Positions 1 to 7,634 of a stretch of DNA of 64,000 nucleotides are shown here, in pieces. A program made the translations under genes and the position numbers. Source of the DNA: Halomonas sp. PR-M31 (GTDB lineage: Bacteria; Pseudomonadota; Gammaproteobacteria; Pseudomonadales; Halomonadaceae); contig NZ_JIBT01000045.1 in assembly GCF_001039575.1 (NCBI RefSeq), positions 1 to 64,000 on the forward strand, written 5' to 3'. The first letter of the stretch is position 1. Each line of letters begins with the position of its first letter. The notes under the pieces were generated by a model, which saw nothing but the letters and a program-made list of their open reading frames with translations, was not told where the DNA came from and searched no databases.

Positions 1-49
1 TGTTTGTTCGCGCCATCTGCTCATCGCTTTTTTGAATCTTGTCACTCAT
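1..49 (-). CDS. 5' end of an unidentified gene leaving the window
   Basis: The complement of position 49 is an ATG preceded by a GGAG ribosome-binding site about 6 bases upstream. It opens a frame beginning MSDKIQKSDEQMARTN that runs off the left edge. Only 16 residues are visible, so the product cannot be named. The KIQKSDEQ stretch faintly recalls the start of methionine-R-sulfoxide reductase B (KxxKSDxxW), but the expected Trp is absent. It is divergent from the tRNA-Glu transcript. Confidence 0.45.
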   Translation of the reverse strand, partial: MSDKIQKSDEQMARTN

Positions 50-137
50 GGAAGCTCCAATTTCCTGTTTGCTTGCATGCCATGAGACAACGAGAAGCGG
101 ATAACTTTCCACTCTCATTTTTCAAAGCCGCAGGTGC

Positions 138-166
138 TTGACACCCAACACCGGGCTAATTAATAT
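138..166 (+). promoter_or_regulatory. sigma-70 promoter of tRNA-Glu
   Basis: A perfect -35 box TTGACA (138-143) and a good -10 box TAATAT (161-166) are separated by 17 bases. They place the transcription start near 173, about 24 bases upstream of the mature tRNA-Glu. Confidence 0.75.
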
Positions 167-196
167 ACGCGCCACCTCGACGAGGCAAGGCACTGC

Positions 197-272
197 GTCC
201 CATTCGTCTAGTGGTCCAGGACACCGCCCTTTCACGGCGGTAACAGGGGTTCGAACCCCCTATGGGACGCCA
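197..272 (+). tRNA. tRNA-Glu (anticodon UUC)
   Basis: A 76-base cloverleaf with a 7-bp acceptor stem GTCCCAT/ATGGGAC, anticodon stem CCGCC/GGCGG, and a loop carrying TTC. The T arm contains GGTTCGAACC, the discriminator base is G and the CCA end is encoded. It is a single gene with its own promoter; no rRNA or second tRNA lies next to it in the window. Confidence 0.97.
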
Positions 273-424
273 CCTTTCTTTTCCCCGATTTCCTCTTCTT
301 GCATCCGTTCAGCAAGCGCATGGCTTGTTGGCTTCTTCGTCGTCTTTCCGCGTGATGGTTTTCCTGGGCATTCCTGAAAGACCATGGCTGTCCCGGTTCG
401 CTGCAATGCGCTATGGTGGGGTTT

Positions 425-501
425 CGACACGGGGTGCGGTCGTTGCTGCTGAGACAATACCCGTTGAACCTGATCCAGTTAATGCTGGCGAAGGGATGTC
501 A
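425..501 (+). promoter_or_regulatory. TPP riboswitch (THI element) upstream of the SDR-monooxygenase pair
   Basis: The conserved blocks are in order: GGGGTGC (431-437), GCTGAGA near 447-453, ACCC (460-463), GAACCTGATC near 466-475, and the AATGCTGGCGAAGGGA block ending at 496. GACA at 426-429 can pair with TGTC at 497-500 to close P1. These match the thiamine-pyrophosphate aptamer core, including the CTGAGA pyrimidine-sensing and CCTGAT/GCGAAGGG pyrophosphate-sensing regions. It implies that the two downstream genes are switched off when thiamine pyrophosphate is plentiful. Confidence 0.93.
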
Positions 502-504
502 GCT

Positions 505-548
505 GGTTCCATGGCGGCACCCTTTATTGCCGCGCAAGGAGCCTTTTT
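505..548 (+). promoter_or_regulatory. expression platform hairpin of the first TPP riboswitch
   Basis: GGTTCC (505-510) can pair with GGAGCC (538-543), and GCGGCA (514-519) with TGCCGC (528-533), giving a two-segment hairpin followed directly by TTTTT (544-548). The outer 3' strand contains the GGAG of the Shine-Dalgarno sequence (AAGGAG, 536-541) of the gene starting at 550. The structure could therefore act as a terminator, as a ribosome-site mask, or as both. Pairing was judged by eye. Confidence 0.6.
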
Positions 549-549
549 C

Positions 550-1326
550 ATGTCTCGTTTCTCGCCTGCAATCGACACACAAGTCGTTCTGATCACCGGT
601 GGCGCCCGGGGGCTTGGCGCGCATCTGTCGCGTGCATTTCTCGCTCAAGGTGCCCGGGTGGTGATCAACTATCTGAACAGCAGCGAAGCGGCAAACGCGC
701 TGACAAGTGAAGCCCCGGAGCGGGCGTTAGCGATTCAGGCGGATGTCACCGATCCAGAAGCAGTCAAGGCGCTTTTTGACGAAGCTCGAGCGCACTTTGG
801 CGACCCGATCACCACCGTAGTGAACAATGCGCTGCCGAGTTTCTCCTTCAACGGGGACGCCCGACCCCAAGCGGATAATCTTAGCTGGGCGCAAATGAGC
901 CAGCAGTTCGAAGGGGTGAATCGCGGCGCGCTGAATACCGTTCAAACGGCACTGCCCGGCATGCGGGAGCAGGGCGGCGGGCGCATCATCAATATCGGCA
1001 CCAATCTGTTCCAGAACCCGGTGGTGCCTTATCACGACTATACCGCCGGCAAGGCGGCGCTTTTGTCCCTGACTCGTACCCTGTCCCAGGATCTGGGTCC
1101 GGACAATATCACCGTGAACATGATTTCCGGCGGACTTCTGCGTACCACAGATGCCTCCAGCGCCACGCCCGAGGCAGTGTTCGACTTGATCGCCCAGAAC
1201 ACACCTCTGCGCCGGGTGACCACGCCGGAAGAGTTCGCCGATGTGACGCTGTTCTTCGCCTCGCCCTGGGCCCGGGCGATCACCGGCCAGAATCTGATCG
1301 TGGACGGCGGATTGGTGAAGGGCTGA
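550..1326 (+). CDS. SDR-family NAD(P)-dependent oxidoreductase under TPP riboswitch control
   Basis: A 258-residue short-chain dehydrogenase of classical size. The nucleotide-binding glycine motif TGGARGLG is at residues 16-23, NNAL (in place of NNAG) at 92-95, and the catalytic YTAGK at 164-168. The usual catalytic Ser position appears to be Thr151 (NIGT). The start at 550 is chosen because AAGGAG lies 8 bases upstream; the open frame runs back to 262 only because no stop interrupts the riboswitch. It overlaps the following monooxygenase by one base, so the two are co-transcribed. The family cannot define the substrate. The riboswitch points to thiamine, its thiazole or pyrimidine parts, or a degradation product. 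Annotation as a 3-oxoacyl-ACP reductase would be misleading here. Confidence 0.9.
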   Translation: MSRFSPAIDTQVVLITGGARGLGAHLSRAFLAQGARVVINYLNSSEAANALTSEAPERALAIQADVTDPEAVKALFDEARAHFGDPITTVVNNALPSFSFNGDARPQADNLSWAQMSQQFEGVNRGALNTVQTALPGMREQGGGRIINIGTNLFQNPVVPYHDYTAGKAALLSLTRTLSQDLGPDNITVNMISGGLLRTTDASSATPEAVFDLIAQNTPLRRVTTPEEFADVTLFFASPWARAITGQNLIVDGGLVKG

Positions 1327-2630
1327 TGAAAACGCGCAACGAGACTGAAAAACTGCACATCAATCTGTTCATCATGGGCTGCGGCCACCATCGGGCTGCC
1401 TGGCGACATCCGAACTCCTGCGCCGAGCGGCTGACGGATATCGCCTATTACGAATCCCTCGCCCAGATCGCCGAACGGGGCAAGCTGGATGCGGTGTTCT
1501 TCGCCGACGGCATGAGCGTGGGCAGCATGGAGGACGGCTTTCACTGGCATCTCGAGCCGCTGACGGCACTTTCCGCCATGAGCCGGGCGACCCGGCACAT
1601 CGGCCTGATCAGCACCGTTTCCAGTACCTTCTATACGCCGTTTCATGCGGCGCGGCTGGTGGGGTCGCTGGATCATATTTCCGGCGGGCGCGTGGGCTGG
1701 AATGTGGTGACCTCGATGTTCGATGCGGAGGCGCGCAACCACAACTACGTTTCCATGCCTGCTCACGCCGAGCGCTACGCCCGGGCCGAGGAGTTTGTGC
1801 AGACGGTGCTGGCGCTCTGGGATAGCTGGAGTGACGATGCCATTGAACGCGACCGCAAAGGCCGCTATGCCGACCCGGCCAAGGTGAGAAAGATCCATCA
1901 CCAGGGCGATCATTTTCTCGTCGATGGGCCGCTGAATCTGCCGCGTCCACCCCAGGGCCATCCTGTATTGATACAGGCTGGCGCCTCGGAGCAGGGCCGT
2001 GATCTTGCCGCCCGTTTTGCGGAAGCCATTTACGCGGTGGCCTACGATCTGCCCACCGCCCAGCGTTATTACCAGGACATCAAGGGCCGGGTAAAGGCGG
2101 CAGGGCGCAGCGCGCCGGTGCCCATCCTGCCCGGGCTCGTCACCTATGCGGGCTCTACTATGGAAGAGGCCAAGGCCAAGCAGCGCACCCTGGATGAGTG
2201 CCTGCCGGTGGAGGCGTCCTTGCGTCAGCTGGGGCTATTCATCGAACAAGACTGCAGCGACTGGGACCTGGACGCGCCGGTGCCGGAACTGCCGCCGCTT
2301 GCCGAGTTCACCGGCCCCCAGGGGCGCTATTCCACGATATTACGCATCATCAAAACCGAACAGCCGACGCTGCGAGAACTGTTGGGCCGACTGGCAGCTG
2401 GGGGCGGCCACTGCACCATGATCGGCACGCCGGAAACCATCGCCGATGAAATGGAACGCTGGTTTCGCGAGGGCGGCGCGGATGGCTTCAATCTGATGCC
2501 GCCGTCACTGCCTTCCGGCATCGAGGATTTCGTCGAGCATGTCATCCCGGAACTGCAACGCCGGGGCCTGTTCCGCGAGGAATACGACACCACCACGCTG
2601 CGCGGCCATTTGGGGCTCGAGCGTCCTTAA
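1326..2630 (+). CDS. LLM-class flavin-dependent monooxygenase (NtaA/SnaA/DszA type)
   Basis: A 434-residue TIM-barrel flavin monooxygenase of the nitrilotriacetate/dibenzothiophene-sulfone monooxygenase branch, which uses reduced FMN supplied by a separate reductase. The N-terminus has the family pattern INLFIMGCGHHRAAWRHP, followed by a block with KLDAVFFADG and later ISGGRVGWNVVTS and HPVLIQAGAS. The ATG overlaps the stop of the SDR gene (TGATG), so both depend on the same TPP riboswitch. Known members open or desulfurise S- or N-containing organic compounds, so oxidation of a thiazole or pyrimidine compound is plausible but is inference. The 3' end overlaps that of the convergent symporter by four bases. 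Confidence 0.88.
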   Translation: MKTRNETEKLHINLFIMGCGHHRAAWRHPNSCAERLTDIAYYESLAQIAERGKLDAVFFADGMSVGSMEDGFHWHLEPLTALSAMSRATRHIGLISTVSSTFYTPFHAARLVGSLDHISGGRVGWNVVTSMFDAEARNHNYVSMPAHAERYARAEEFVQTVLALWDSWSDDAIERDRKGRYADPAKVRKIHHQGDHFLVDGPLNLPRPPQGHPVLIQAGASEQGRDLAARFAEAIYAVAYDLPTAQRYYQDIKGRVKAAGRSAPVPILPGLVTYAGSTMEEAKAKQRTLDECLPVEASLRQLGLFIEQDCSDWDLDAPVPELPPLAEFTGPQGRYSTILRIIKTEQPTLRELLGRLAAGGGHCTMIGTPETIADEMERWFREGGADGFNLMPPSLPSGIEDFVEHVIPELQRRGLFREEYDTTTLRGHLGLERP

Positions 2631-4069
2631 CTCTCAAAGCGCCGCACGCCGGACTTCAAGGCTGCAAAATCAAAACGCTCTTTGGCCGGCAGGATCACAA
2701 GCATGGTAAGCGCCACGATCACCGGCACGAAGGTGGCGAGCAAAAAGGACTCCATTAGCGTGTTCAAGGCATCCCCGGGTGCGGGGAACATGAAGAGTCC
2801 CGCCACTAGCCCGGCCAGAGTTGCCAGCACCGCAGCGCGACCGTCGAAACGGCGATTGAACAGCCCAAAGAAGACCGGGAACGCCGCCGCGCAGCAAAAC
2901 AGATCCGCCAGCAGGAACAGGTACAGCACGCTATACCCTTGAGCTGCCACGAAGGTGACCGGAACCGCGATGGCAAGCATCAGCCAGCGGGACAGGCGCA
3001 TTAATTGGCCGTCGCTGGCACGGGGCATCATCCGTCCGCCGTCCACGGCGATCATGCTGGAAACCGCGCTGATGCTGGTGTCGGCGCTGCTCATCACTAG
3101 CGCCAATCCGAGAAAGATCAGGCCGATAGCGAACCAGGCGGGCGTGTTGTCAAGCAGCACGCTGAACAGGGCCACGGAGCCGTCTCCAGGTAGCCCTAAG
3201 CCAACGAAGGCCAGACCGAACAGCCCCATCATGAAGATCATCGGCGTGCTCAAGAGGCCGCCAAGGAAAAACCCCAGTCGCACGGCCCGATTGTCCCGGG
3301 CGGCGTACACCCGCTGCCAGTTGCCCTGATAGAAAAGACCGGTCAACAGCACTGCCAGGAAGAAGGTGATGCCGGCCTTGAGTCCGCCCAGGTCCGCAAT
3401 GTTCAGAAGCTGCGGTGCATTGGTTGCAAGCCCTTCGAGGGTGGGTTCGATACCGCCAGCGGCCTGCCAACCAAAGACGATCAGAGTGATCAGCAGCGGC
3501 AGAATCACAACCATCTGCACCTTGTCCGTGAAGATCGAAGCGCGCAGTCCGCCATACAAGGTGTAAAGCAGGGTGGCGCTCATCACGATCACGCTGGTCG
3601 CCCATAGCGGCACCGGTGCGACCAACTTCACCATCATGGCAATGGCAGTGATCCCCGCAGCCAGGGAAATGAACAGATAAAACAGCATGATGATCAGGGT
3701 GAAAGCGTACATGGAACGGCCATAGCGGCTCATCACGAACTCCGTGAGGGAATGCCCTTCAGGGGAAAACTCCCGCAGACGCCGCCCCAGCGGAATCATC
3801 ACCAAGCGTGGGGCAAGCGAGCCAAGCGCATAGCCTGTGATCGCTGCCAGACCGCCCCAAGTAGCGGCCTGGGCCGGGCCGAATAGAATCCAGGTGCCCA
3901 GGGTCGAGGCCATCAGGGTCAGTACCGTGGCGGTGGCGCTTTGGCTGTTGCGAGCGATGATGAAGTCTTCAAGGCTTTCATGGTGGCGCCGGGCGTAGAG
4001 CATGCCGGGCAGGGCGAACAGTGTGGCAAAGGTAATCAGCCACCAGAGCGCTTGAGTAGTCGTCAGCAT
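2627..4069 (-). CDS. sodium:solute symporter under TPP riboswitch control, probable thiamine or precursor transporter
   Basis: A 480-residue polytopic membrane protein of the SSS (Na+/pantothenate/urea symporter) family with about 13 hydrophobic segments. The conserved GGLRASIFTDKVQ loop and the GNWQRVYAARD segment are present. The start at 4069 has GGAG 9 bases upstream; a longer start at 4081 lacks a ribosome-binding site. A TPP riboswitch directly upstream predicts uptake of thiamine, hydroxymethylpyrimidine, a thiazole or a related compound. Riboswitch-linked SSS carriers have been predicted as thiamine transporters before (called ThiV), but identity with ThiV is not proven here. The gene converges on the flavin monooxygenase. 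Confidence 0.87.
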   Translation of the reverse strand: MLTTTQALWWLITFATLFALPGMLYARRHHESLEDFIIARNSQSATATVLTLMASTLGTWILFGPAQAATWGGLAAITGYALGSLAPRLVMIPLGRRLREFSPEGHSLTEFVMSRYGRSMYAFTLIIMLFYLFISLAAGITAIAMMVKLVAPVPLWATSVIVMSATLLYTLYGGLRASIFTDKVQMVVILPLLITLIVFGWQAAGGIEPTLEGLATNAPQLLNIADLGGLKAGITFFLAVLLTGLFYQGNWQRVYAARDNRAVRLGFFLGGLLSTPMIFMMGLFGLAFVGLGLPGDGSVALFSVLLDNTPAWFAIGLIFLGLALVMSSADTSISAVSSMIAVDGGRMMPRASDGQLMRLSRWLMLAIAVPVTFVAAQGYSVLYLFLLADLFCCAAAFPVFFGLFNRRFDGRAAVLATLAGLVAGLFMFPAPGDALNTLMESFLLATFVPVIVALTMLVILPAKERFDFAALKSGVRRFES

Positions 4070-4075
4070 TATCGT

Positions 4076-4124
4076 CTCCATTTACGTGAAAATGCCCGGC
4101 AGGGTGCCGAACGCCGTGATGGAG
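4076..4124 (-). promoter_or_regulatory. possible Shine-Dalgarno masking element of the symporter mRNA
   Basis: On the minus strand, CTCCAT (complement of 4119-4124) is exactly complementary to ATGGAG (complement of 4076-4081), which contains the GGAG of the symporter's ribosome-binding site. The element lies between the TPP aptamer and the start codon, so it could mask the site when the aptamer is occupied. Short competing stems (ACGCC/GGCGT and CGGCA/TGCCG) also lie in this leader. Confidence 0.4.
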
Positions 4125-4158
4125 GCGTAATCGCGTTGGGTAGAAGCGTGACAGGTAA

Positions 4159-4275
4159 GCACTCCCTTCCCTTCGCCGGCATGATCCGGATCAGGTTCGA
4201 AGGGTTACCGCCACTCGTGATATCGTGATTCACCAGTAGCAGATTCTCAGTCCGTACGGACTCCCCCAGGAATGC
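4159..4275 (-). promoter_or_regulatory. TPP riboswitch (THI element) upstream of the sodium:solute symporter
   Basis: Read on the minus strand, the region has GCATTCC/GGGAGTGC closing P1, then GGGGGAGTCC and GGACTGAGA, a long P3a arm (TGGTGAATCACGATATCACGA region), ACCC, GAACCTGATCCGGATCA, and GCCGGCGAAGGGA. These are the conserved blocks of the thiamine-pyrophosphate aptamer in the right order. The extended P3 arm is a known variable feature. It controls the symporter that ends against the monooxygenase gene. Confidence 0.92.
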
Positions 4276-4447
4276 AGGCAAGCGTAGAGCGACGCCTACC
4301 GAGGGTCAAGTGATCGATGATCGGCATTTGTTCCCTGCGTATTCGATTTGGCGCATCGACTTACACCCATCTGTCCGCTTGAATTTTCACATTCCGCCCC
4401 GATGTTATCAGGCTCATTATTCATTTCTTTGCCACAAGGATTTGCCC

Positions 4448-5410
4448 ATGGCCGAACCGGCACTGTCCATACGTGGGCTGACCAAAATTTATGACAACGG
4501 TTTCAATGCTCTGAAGGGTATCGATCTGGATGTTCAACAGGGGGATTTCTTTGCCCTGCTAGGCCCCAACGGGGCGGGCAAATCCACCACCTTGGGGGTG
4601 GTGTGCTCCCTGGTGCAGAAAACCGCCGGCAAGGTGTCGATTTACGGCACCGATATCGACAAGGACTTTGCCAAGGCAAAGTACAACCTGGGCGTGGTGC
4701 CTCAGGAGTTCAACTTCTCCCAGTTCGAGAAAGTCGAGGACATCATTCACGCCCAGGCGGGCTACTACGGCATGCCCTTGCGCGAAGCCAAGCCCCGCTG
4801 CAATCAGCTGTTAAAGGATCTCGGGCTATGGGACAAGCGCAACGGGCCGGCGCGCATGCTCTCCGGCGGCATGAAGCGCCGCCTGATGATTGCTCGTGCC
4901 TTGATTCATCACCCGCGCCTCTTGATTCTCGATGAGCCCACCGCTGGGGTGGATATCGAACTGCGGCGCAGCATGTGGGAGTACATGAAGCGTATCAATC
5001 AGGAAGAAGGCACCACCATCATCCTGACGACCCACTATCTCGAGGAAGCCGAGAGCCTGTGCCGCAATATCGCCATCATCAACCATGGCGAGATCGTCAA
5101 GAACACCACGGTACGACAACTTCTGACCGAACTCGATACGGAAACCTTCATTCTCGACTTGGCGGAGCCAGTAGAAAAACCACCGCGAATCGATGGCTTT
5201 GAAGTGGAGCAAACAGAAGGTTCTCAGCTGACCCTGGCGGTCAAGAAAGGCCAGCGCCTCAACGACGCCTTCGAGCAATTTTCCGCTCAAGGCATCAATG
5301 TGATCTCGATGCGCAATCGGGCCAACCGGTTGGAGGAAATGTTCGTATCCATGGTGGAGGGTGACAACGCCAAGGCGCGGGAAATGGCAAAGGCGGAGGT
5401 GCAATCGTGA
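4448..5410 (+). CDS. yadG: ABC-2 type exporter, ATP-binding subunit (YadG-like)
   Basis: A 320-residue cytoplasmic ATPase. Walker A GPNGAGKS is at residues 39-46, the Q-loop is in VVPQE (about 83-87), the signature LSGGM at 138-142, Walker B LLILDEP at 158-164, and the switch His is in TTHYLEEAE. The C-terminal 90 residues form the extension typical of drug/polysaccharide-type ABC-2 ATPases. The start at 4448 follows AAGGA by 9 bases; the open frame extends upstream without a second site. The GTG of the permease gene overlaps the stop (GTGA), so the pair is translationally coupled. The transported substrate is unknown; E. coli yadG is also uncharacterised. Confidence 0.9.
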   Translation: MAEPALSIRGLTKIYDNGFNALKGIDLDVQQGDFFALLGPNGAGKSTTLGVVCSLVQKTAGKVSIYGTDIDKDFAKAKYNLGVVPQEFNFSQFEKVEDIIHAQAGYYGMPLREAKPRCNQLLKDLGLWDKRNGPARMLSGGMKRRLMIARALIHHPRLLILDEPTAGVDIELRRSMWEYMKRINQEEGTTIILTTHYLEEAESLCRNIAIINHGEIVKNTTVRQLLTELDTETFILDLAEPVEKPPRIDGFEVEQTEGSQLTLAVKKGQRLNDAFEQFSAQGINVISMRNRANRLEEMFVSMVEGDNAKAREMAKAEVQS

Positions 5411-6180
5411 ATTCGCGTCAGATCCTGGTCGCCCTATGGACTCTGGTATTCAAGGAGATACGCCGCTTCACGCGTATCTGGCCGCAAACACTGCTGCCGC
5501 CGTCCATCACCATGACCATGTACTTCATCATCTTCGGCAACCTGATTGGCTCGCGTATCGGCGAGATGGATGGCATCAGCTACATGGCCTATATCGTGCC
5601 GGGGCTGATCATGATGTCAGTGATCACCAACAGCTACTCCAACGTCGCCTCGTCGTTCTTCTCCAACAAGTTCCAGCGCAGCGTGGAGGAATTCATGGTC
5701 TCGCCCATGCCGGACTGGGTGATTCTGTCAGGCTTCGTGCTGGGCGGCATGGCCCGGGGGCTGGGAGTAGGGTTGATCGTCACTGGGGTATCGGCCTTCT
5801 TTACGGACGTGACGATTCATCATCCCTTGGTGACCCTGAGCGTGGTGCTGATGACCTCGGCGGTGTTTGCCATCGGCGGCTTCATCAACGCCTTGCTGGC
5901 GAACAAGTTCGATGATATCTCCATCGTGCCGATCTTCGTGCTGACACCGCTGACCTATCTCGGCGGGGTGTTCTACTCTATCGACATGCTGCCGGAGTTT
6001 TGGCAGCACGTCTCCATGGCCAACCCGATCCTGTACATGGTTAATGCGTTTCGCTACGGCATTCTTGGCGTCTCCGATATTCCCGTGGGCGGGGCGTTGA
6101 TCGCCGTTGCCGCCTTCATTGTCGGGTTCTTTGTACTTGCTCTTTGGATGCTCAAGCGGGGCAAGGGGATCCGGTCATGA
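5407..6180 (+). CDS. yadH: ABC-2 type exporter, permease subunit (YadH-like)
   Basis: A 257-residue integral membrane protein with six hydrophobic segments of the ABC-2 permease fold. An amphipathic N-terminus (FKEIRRFTRIWPQTLLPP) is followed by the conserved region with TPLTYLGGVFYSIDMLPEFWQ. It starts at GTG 5407, four bases inside the ATPase gene, and ends overlapping queF (ATGA). It partners with the upstream ATPase. Confidence 0.9.
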   Translation: MNSRQILVALWTLVFKEIRRFTRIWPQTLLPPSITMTMYFIIFGNLIGSRIGEMDGISYMAYIVPGLIMMSVITNSYSNVASSFFSNKFQRSVEEFMVSPMPDWVILSGFVLGGMARGLGVGLIVTGVSAFFTDVTIHHPLVTLSVVLMTSAVFAIGGFINALLANKFDDISIVPIFVLTPLTYLGGVFYSIDMLPEFWQHVSMANPILYMVNAFRYGILGVSDIPVGGALIAVAAFIVGFFVLALWMLKRGKGIRS

Positions 6181-6995
6181 ACCTGCAAGACGCACCGCTG
6201 GGCCACGCGACCGAATATCCGGAACGCTACGACCCGACGCTGTTGTTTGCCATTTCCCGGGCCGCCAATCGTGCGCCGCTGGGCATCGATGCGGCGAATC
6301 TGCCTTTTGATGGCGAAGACGAATGGCACGCCTTCGAACTTTCCTGGCTCGATCCTAAAGGCAAGCCAATCGTTGCCGTGGCGCGTTTTCGCCTGCCGGC
6401 AAGCTCGCCGAACCTGATCGAGTCGAAGTCCTGGAAGCTCTATCTCAACGGCTTCAACCAGTGCCATTTTGCCAGTCGCGACGAGGTGCGCCAGACTCTC
6501 GTTCATGACCTTTCTTCGGCCGCCGGCGCGGAGGTTCAAGTCGTGCTGCTGAATGTGGAGGACGAGGCGCTGTTGCCACGTCGTTTACCTGGGGAGTGCA
6601 TCGATGCTCTCGAGGTGGAAATTCAGGACTATTCCCCCAATCCGACACTGTTGATCGCAAGCGATGAGATCGTCGAGGAAACATTGCATTCGCATCTGCT
6701 CAAATCCAACTGTCCGGTTACCGGCCAACCGGACTGGGGCAGCGTTCTGATTCGCTATTGCGGACCTAAAATTGACCGCGAAGGTCTACTCAAGTATCTG
6801 GTTTCCTATCGTCAACACCAGGATTTTCACGAGCACTGCGTCGAGCATATTTTCACCGATCTGATGGCGCGTGTACGCCCAGAAAGGCTATTGGTATTGG
6901 CCCGCTATGTGCGCCGGGGCGGAATGGATATCAGCCCCTGGCGGGCCACCCCTGGGGAACGCCCACCGGAGCCATTACGGCTGGCACGGCAGTGA
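6177..6995 (+). CDS. queF: NADPH-dependent 7-cyano-7-deazaguanine reductase
   Basis: QueF reduces preQ0 to preQ1, the last free-base step of queuosine synthesis for tRNA wobble position 34. The 272-residue length and two-lobed build match the long (YqcD/E. coli) type. The substrate/NADPH motif ESKS is at residues 82-85, the thioimide-forming Cys is Cys179 in SNCPVTGQPDWG, and the acid is Asp186. The start at 6177 overlaps the permease stop (ATGA). The upstream frame contains no better site. Its placement behind an ABC exporter looks like simple operon clustering. Confidence 0.95.
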   Translation: MNLQDAPLGHATEYPERYDPTLLFAISRAANRAPLGIDAANLPFDGEDEWHAFELSWLDPKGKPIVAVARFRLPASSPNLIESKSWKLYLNGFNQCHFASRDEVRQTLVHDLSSAAGAEVQVVLLNVEDEALLPRRLPGECIDALEVEIQDYSPNPTLLIASDEIVEETLHSHLLKSNCPVTGQPDWGSVLIRYCGPKIDREGLLKYLVSYRQHQDFHEHCVEHIFTDLMARVRPERLLVLARYVRRGGMDISPWRATPGERPPEPLRLARQ

Positions 6996-7071
6996 TTGCC
7001 TGAGGTAAAGTCGTTTCAAGAGTTGAGAAACGTTCTCGTCTAACTGTTTCGTTCATTAATAGGAGAGCCGA

Positions 7072-7632
7072 ATGCAAGCAATGACGCTGCTGCACGAGCG
7101 CAATTCCATGGGCAAGCTGACGGGGCCGGTGCCGGATCGCGAGCAGCTTGACGTGCTTTACCGCGCAGCCTTGCGCGCCCCGGATCACAAGCAGCTTACC
7201 CCTTGGCGCTTTATCGAATTCTCCGGCGAAGGGCTCGAGCGCCTGGGCGATCTTTTTGCCGAGGCAGAGCGGCTAGAAGATCCGGATATCCCCGAGAAGA
7301 AGCTCGAAGGGGCGCGCAAGAAGCCCCTGCGCGCCCCCATGATTATCGCCGTGATCGCCAAGGTCGTACCGGACCTGCCCAAGGTGCCGCCCATCGAGCA
7401 GGTGCTTTCCGCCGGCTGTGCCGCCCACGGCATTCTGTTGGCCGCCCAGGCCCAAGGGCTTGGCGCCATGTGGCGCACCGGTCACTTCGCGTTCAACCCG
7501 ACGGTGCGGGAAGGCCTTGGGCTCGATGAGCATGACGAGATCGTCGCCTTTCTCTATCTCGGTCAGCCTGGCGGCCGCGACAAGCGCATCCCCGAGCGCA
7601 ACCCGGCTGATTTCGTCGAGCGCTGGACCTGA
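7072..7632 (+). CDS. nitroreductase-family protein (YdjA-like)
   Basis: A 186-residue FMN-dependent nitroreductase of the small single-domain YdjA type. APDHKQLTPWRF at residues 32-43 forms the flavin-phosphate contact, GCAAHGILLAAQAQGLGAMW (about 118-137) the second FMN/dimer region, and FLYLGQPGG the C-terminal strand. AGGAG lies 8 bases before the ATG. Substrates of YdjA-type enzymes are poorly known. The following thioesterase gene starts within a few bases or tens of bases, so co-expression is likely. Confidence 0.88.
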   Translation: MQAMTLLHERNSMGKLTGPVPDREQLDVLYRAALRAPDHKQLTPWRFIEFSGEGLERLGDLFAEAERLEDPDIPEKKLEGARKKPLRAPMIIAVIAKVVPDLPKVPPIEQVLSAGCAAHGILLAAQAQGLGAMWRTGHFAFNPTVREGLGLDEHDEIVAFLYLGQPGGRDKRIPERNPADFVERWT

Positions 7633-7634
7633 AC

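Noticed and set aside
262-549. N-terminal extension of the SDR back to 262
   Set aside because: The extension would translate through the TPP riboswitch; AAGGAG and family alignment place the start at 550.
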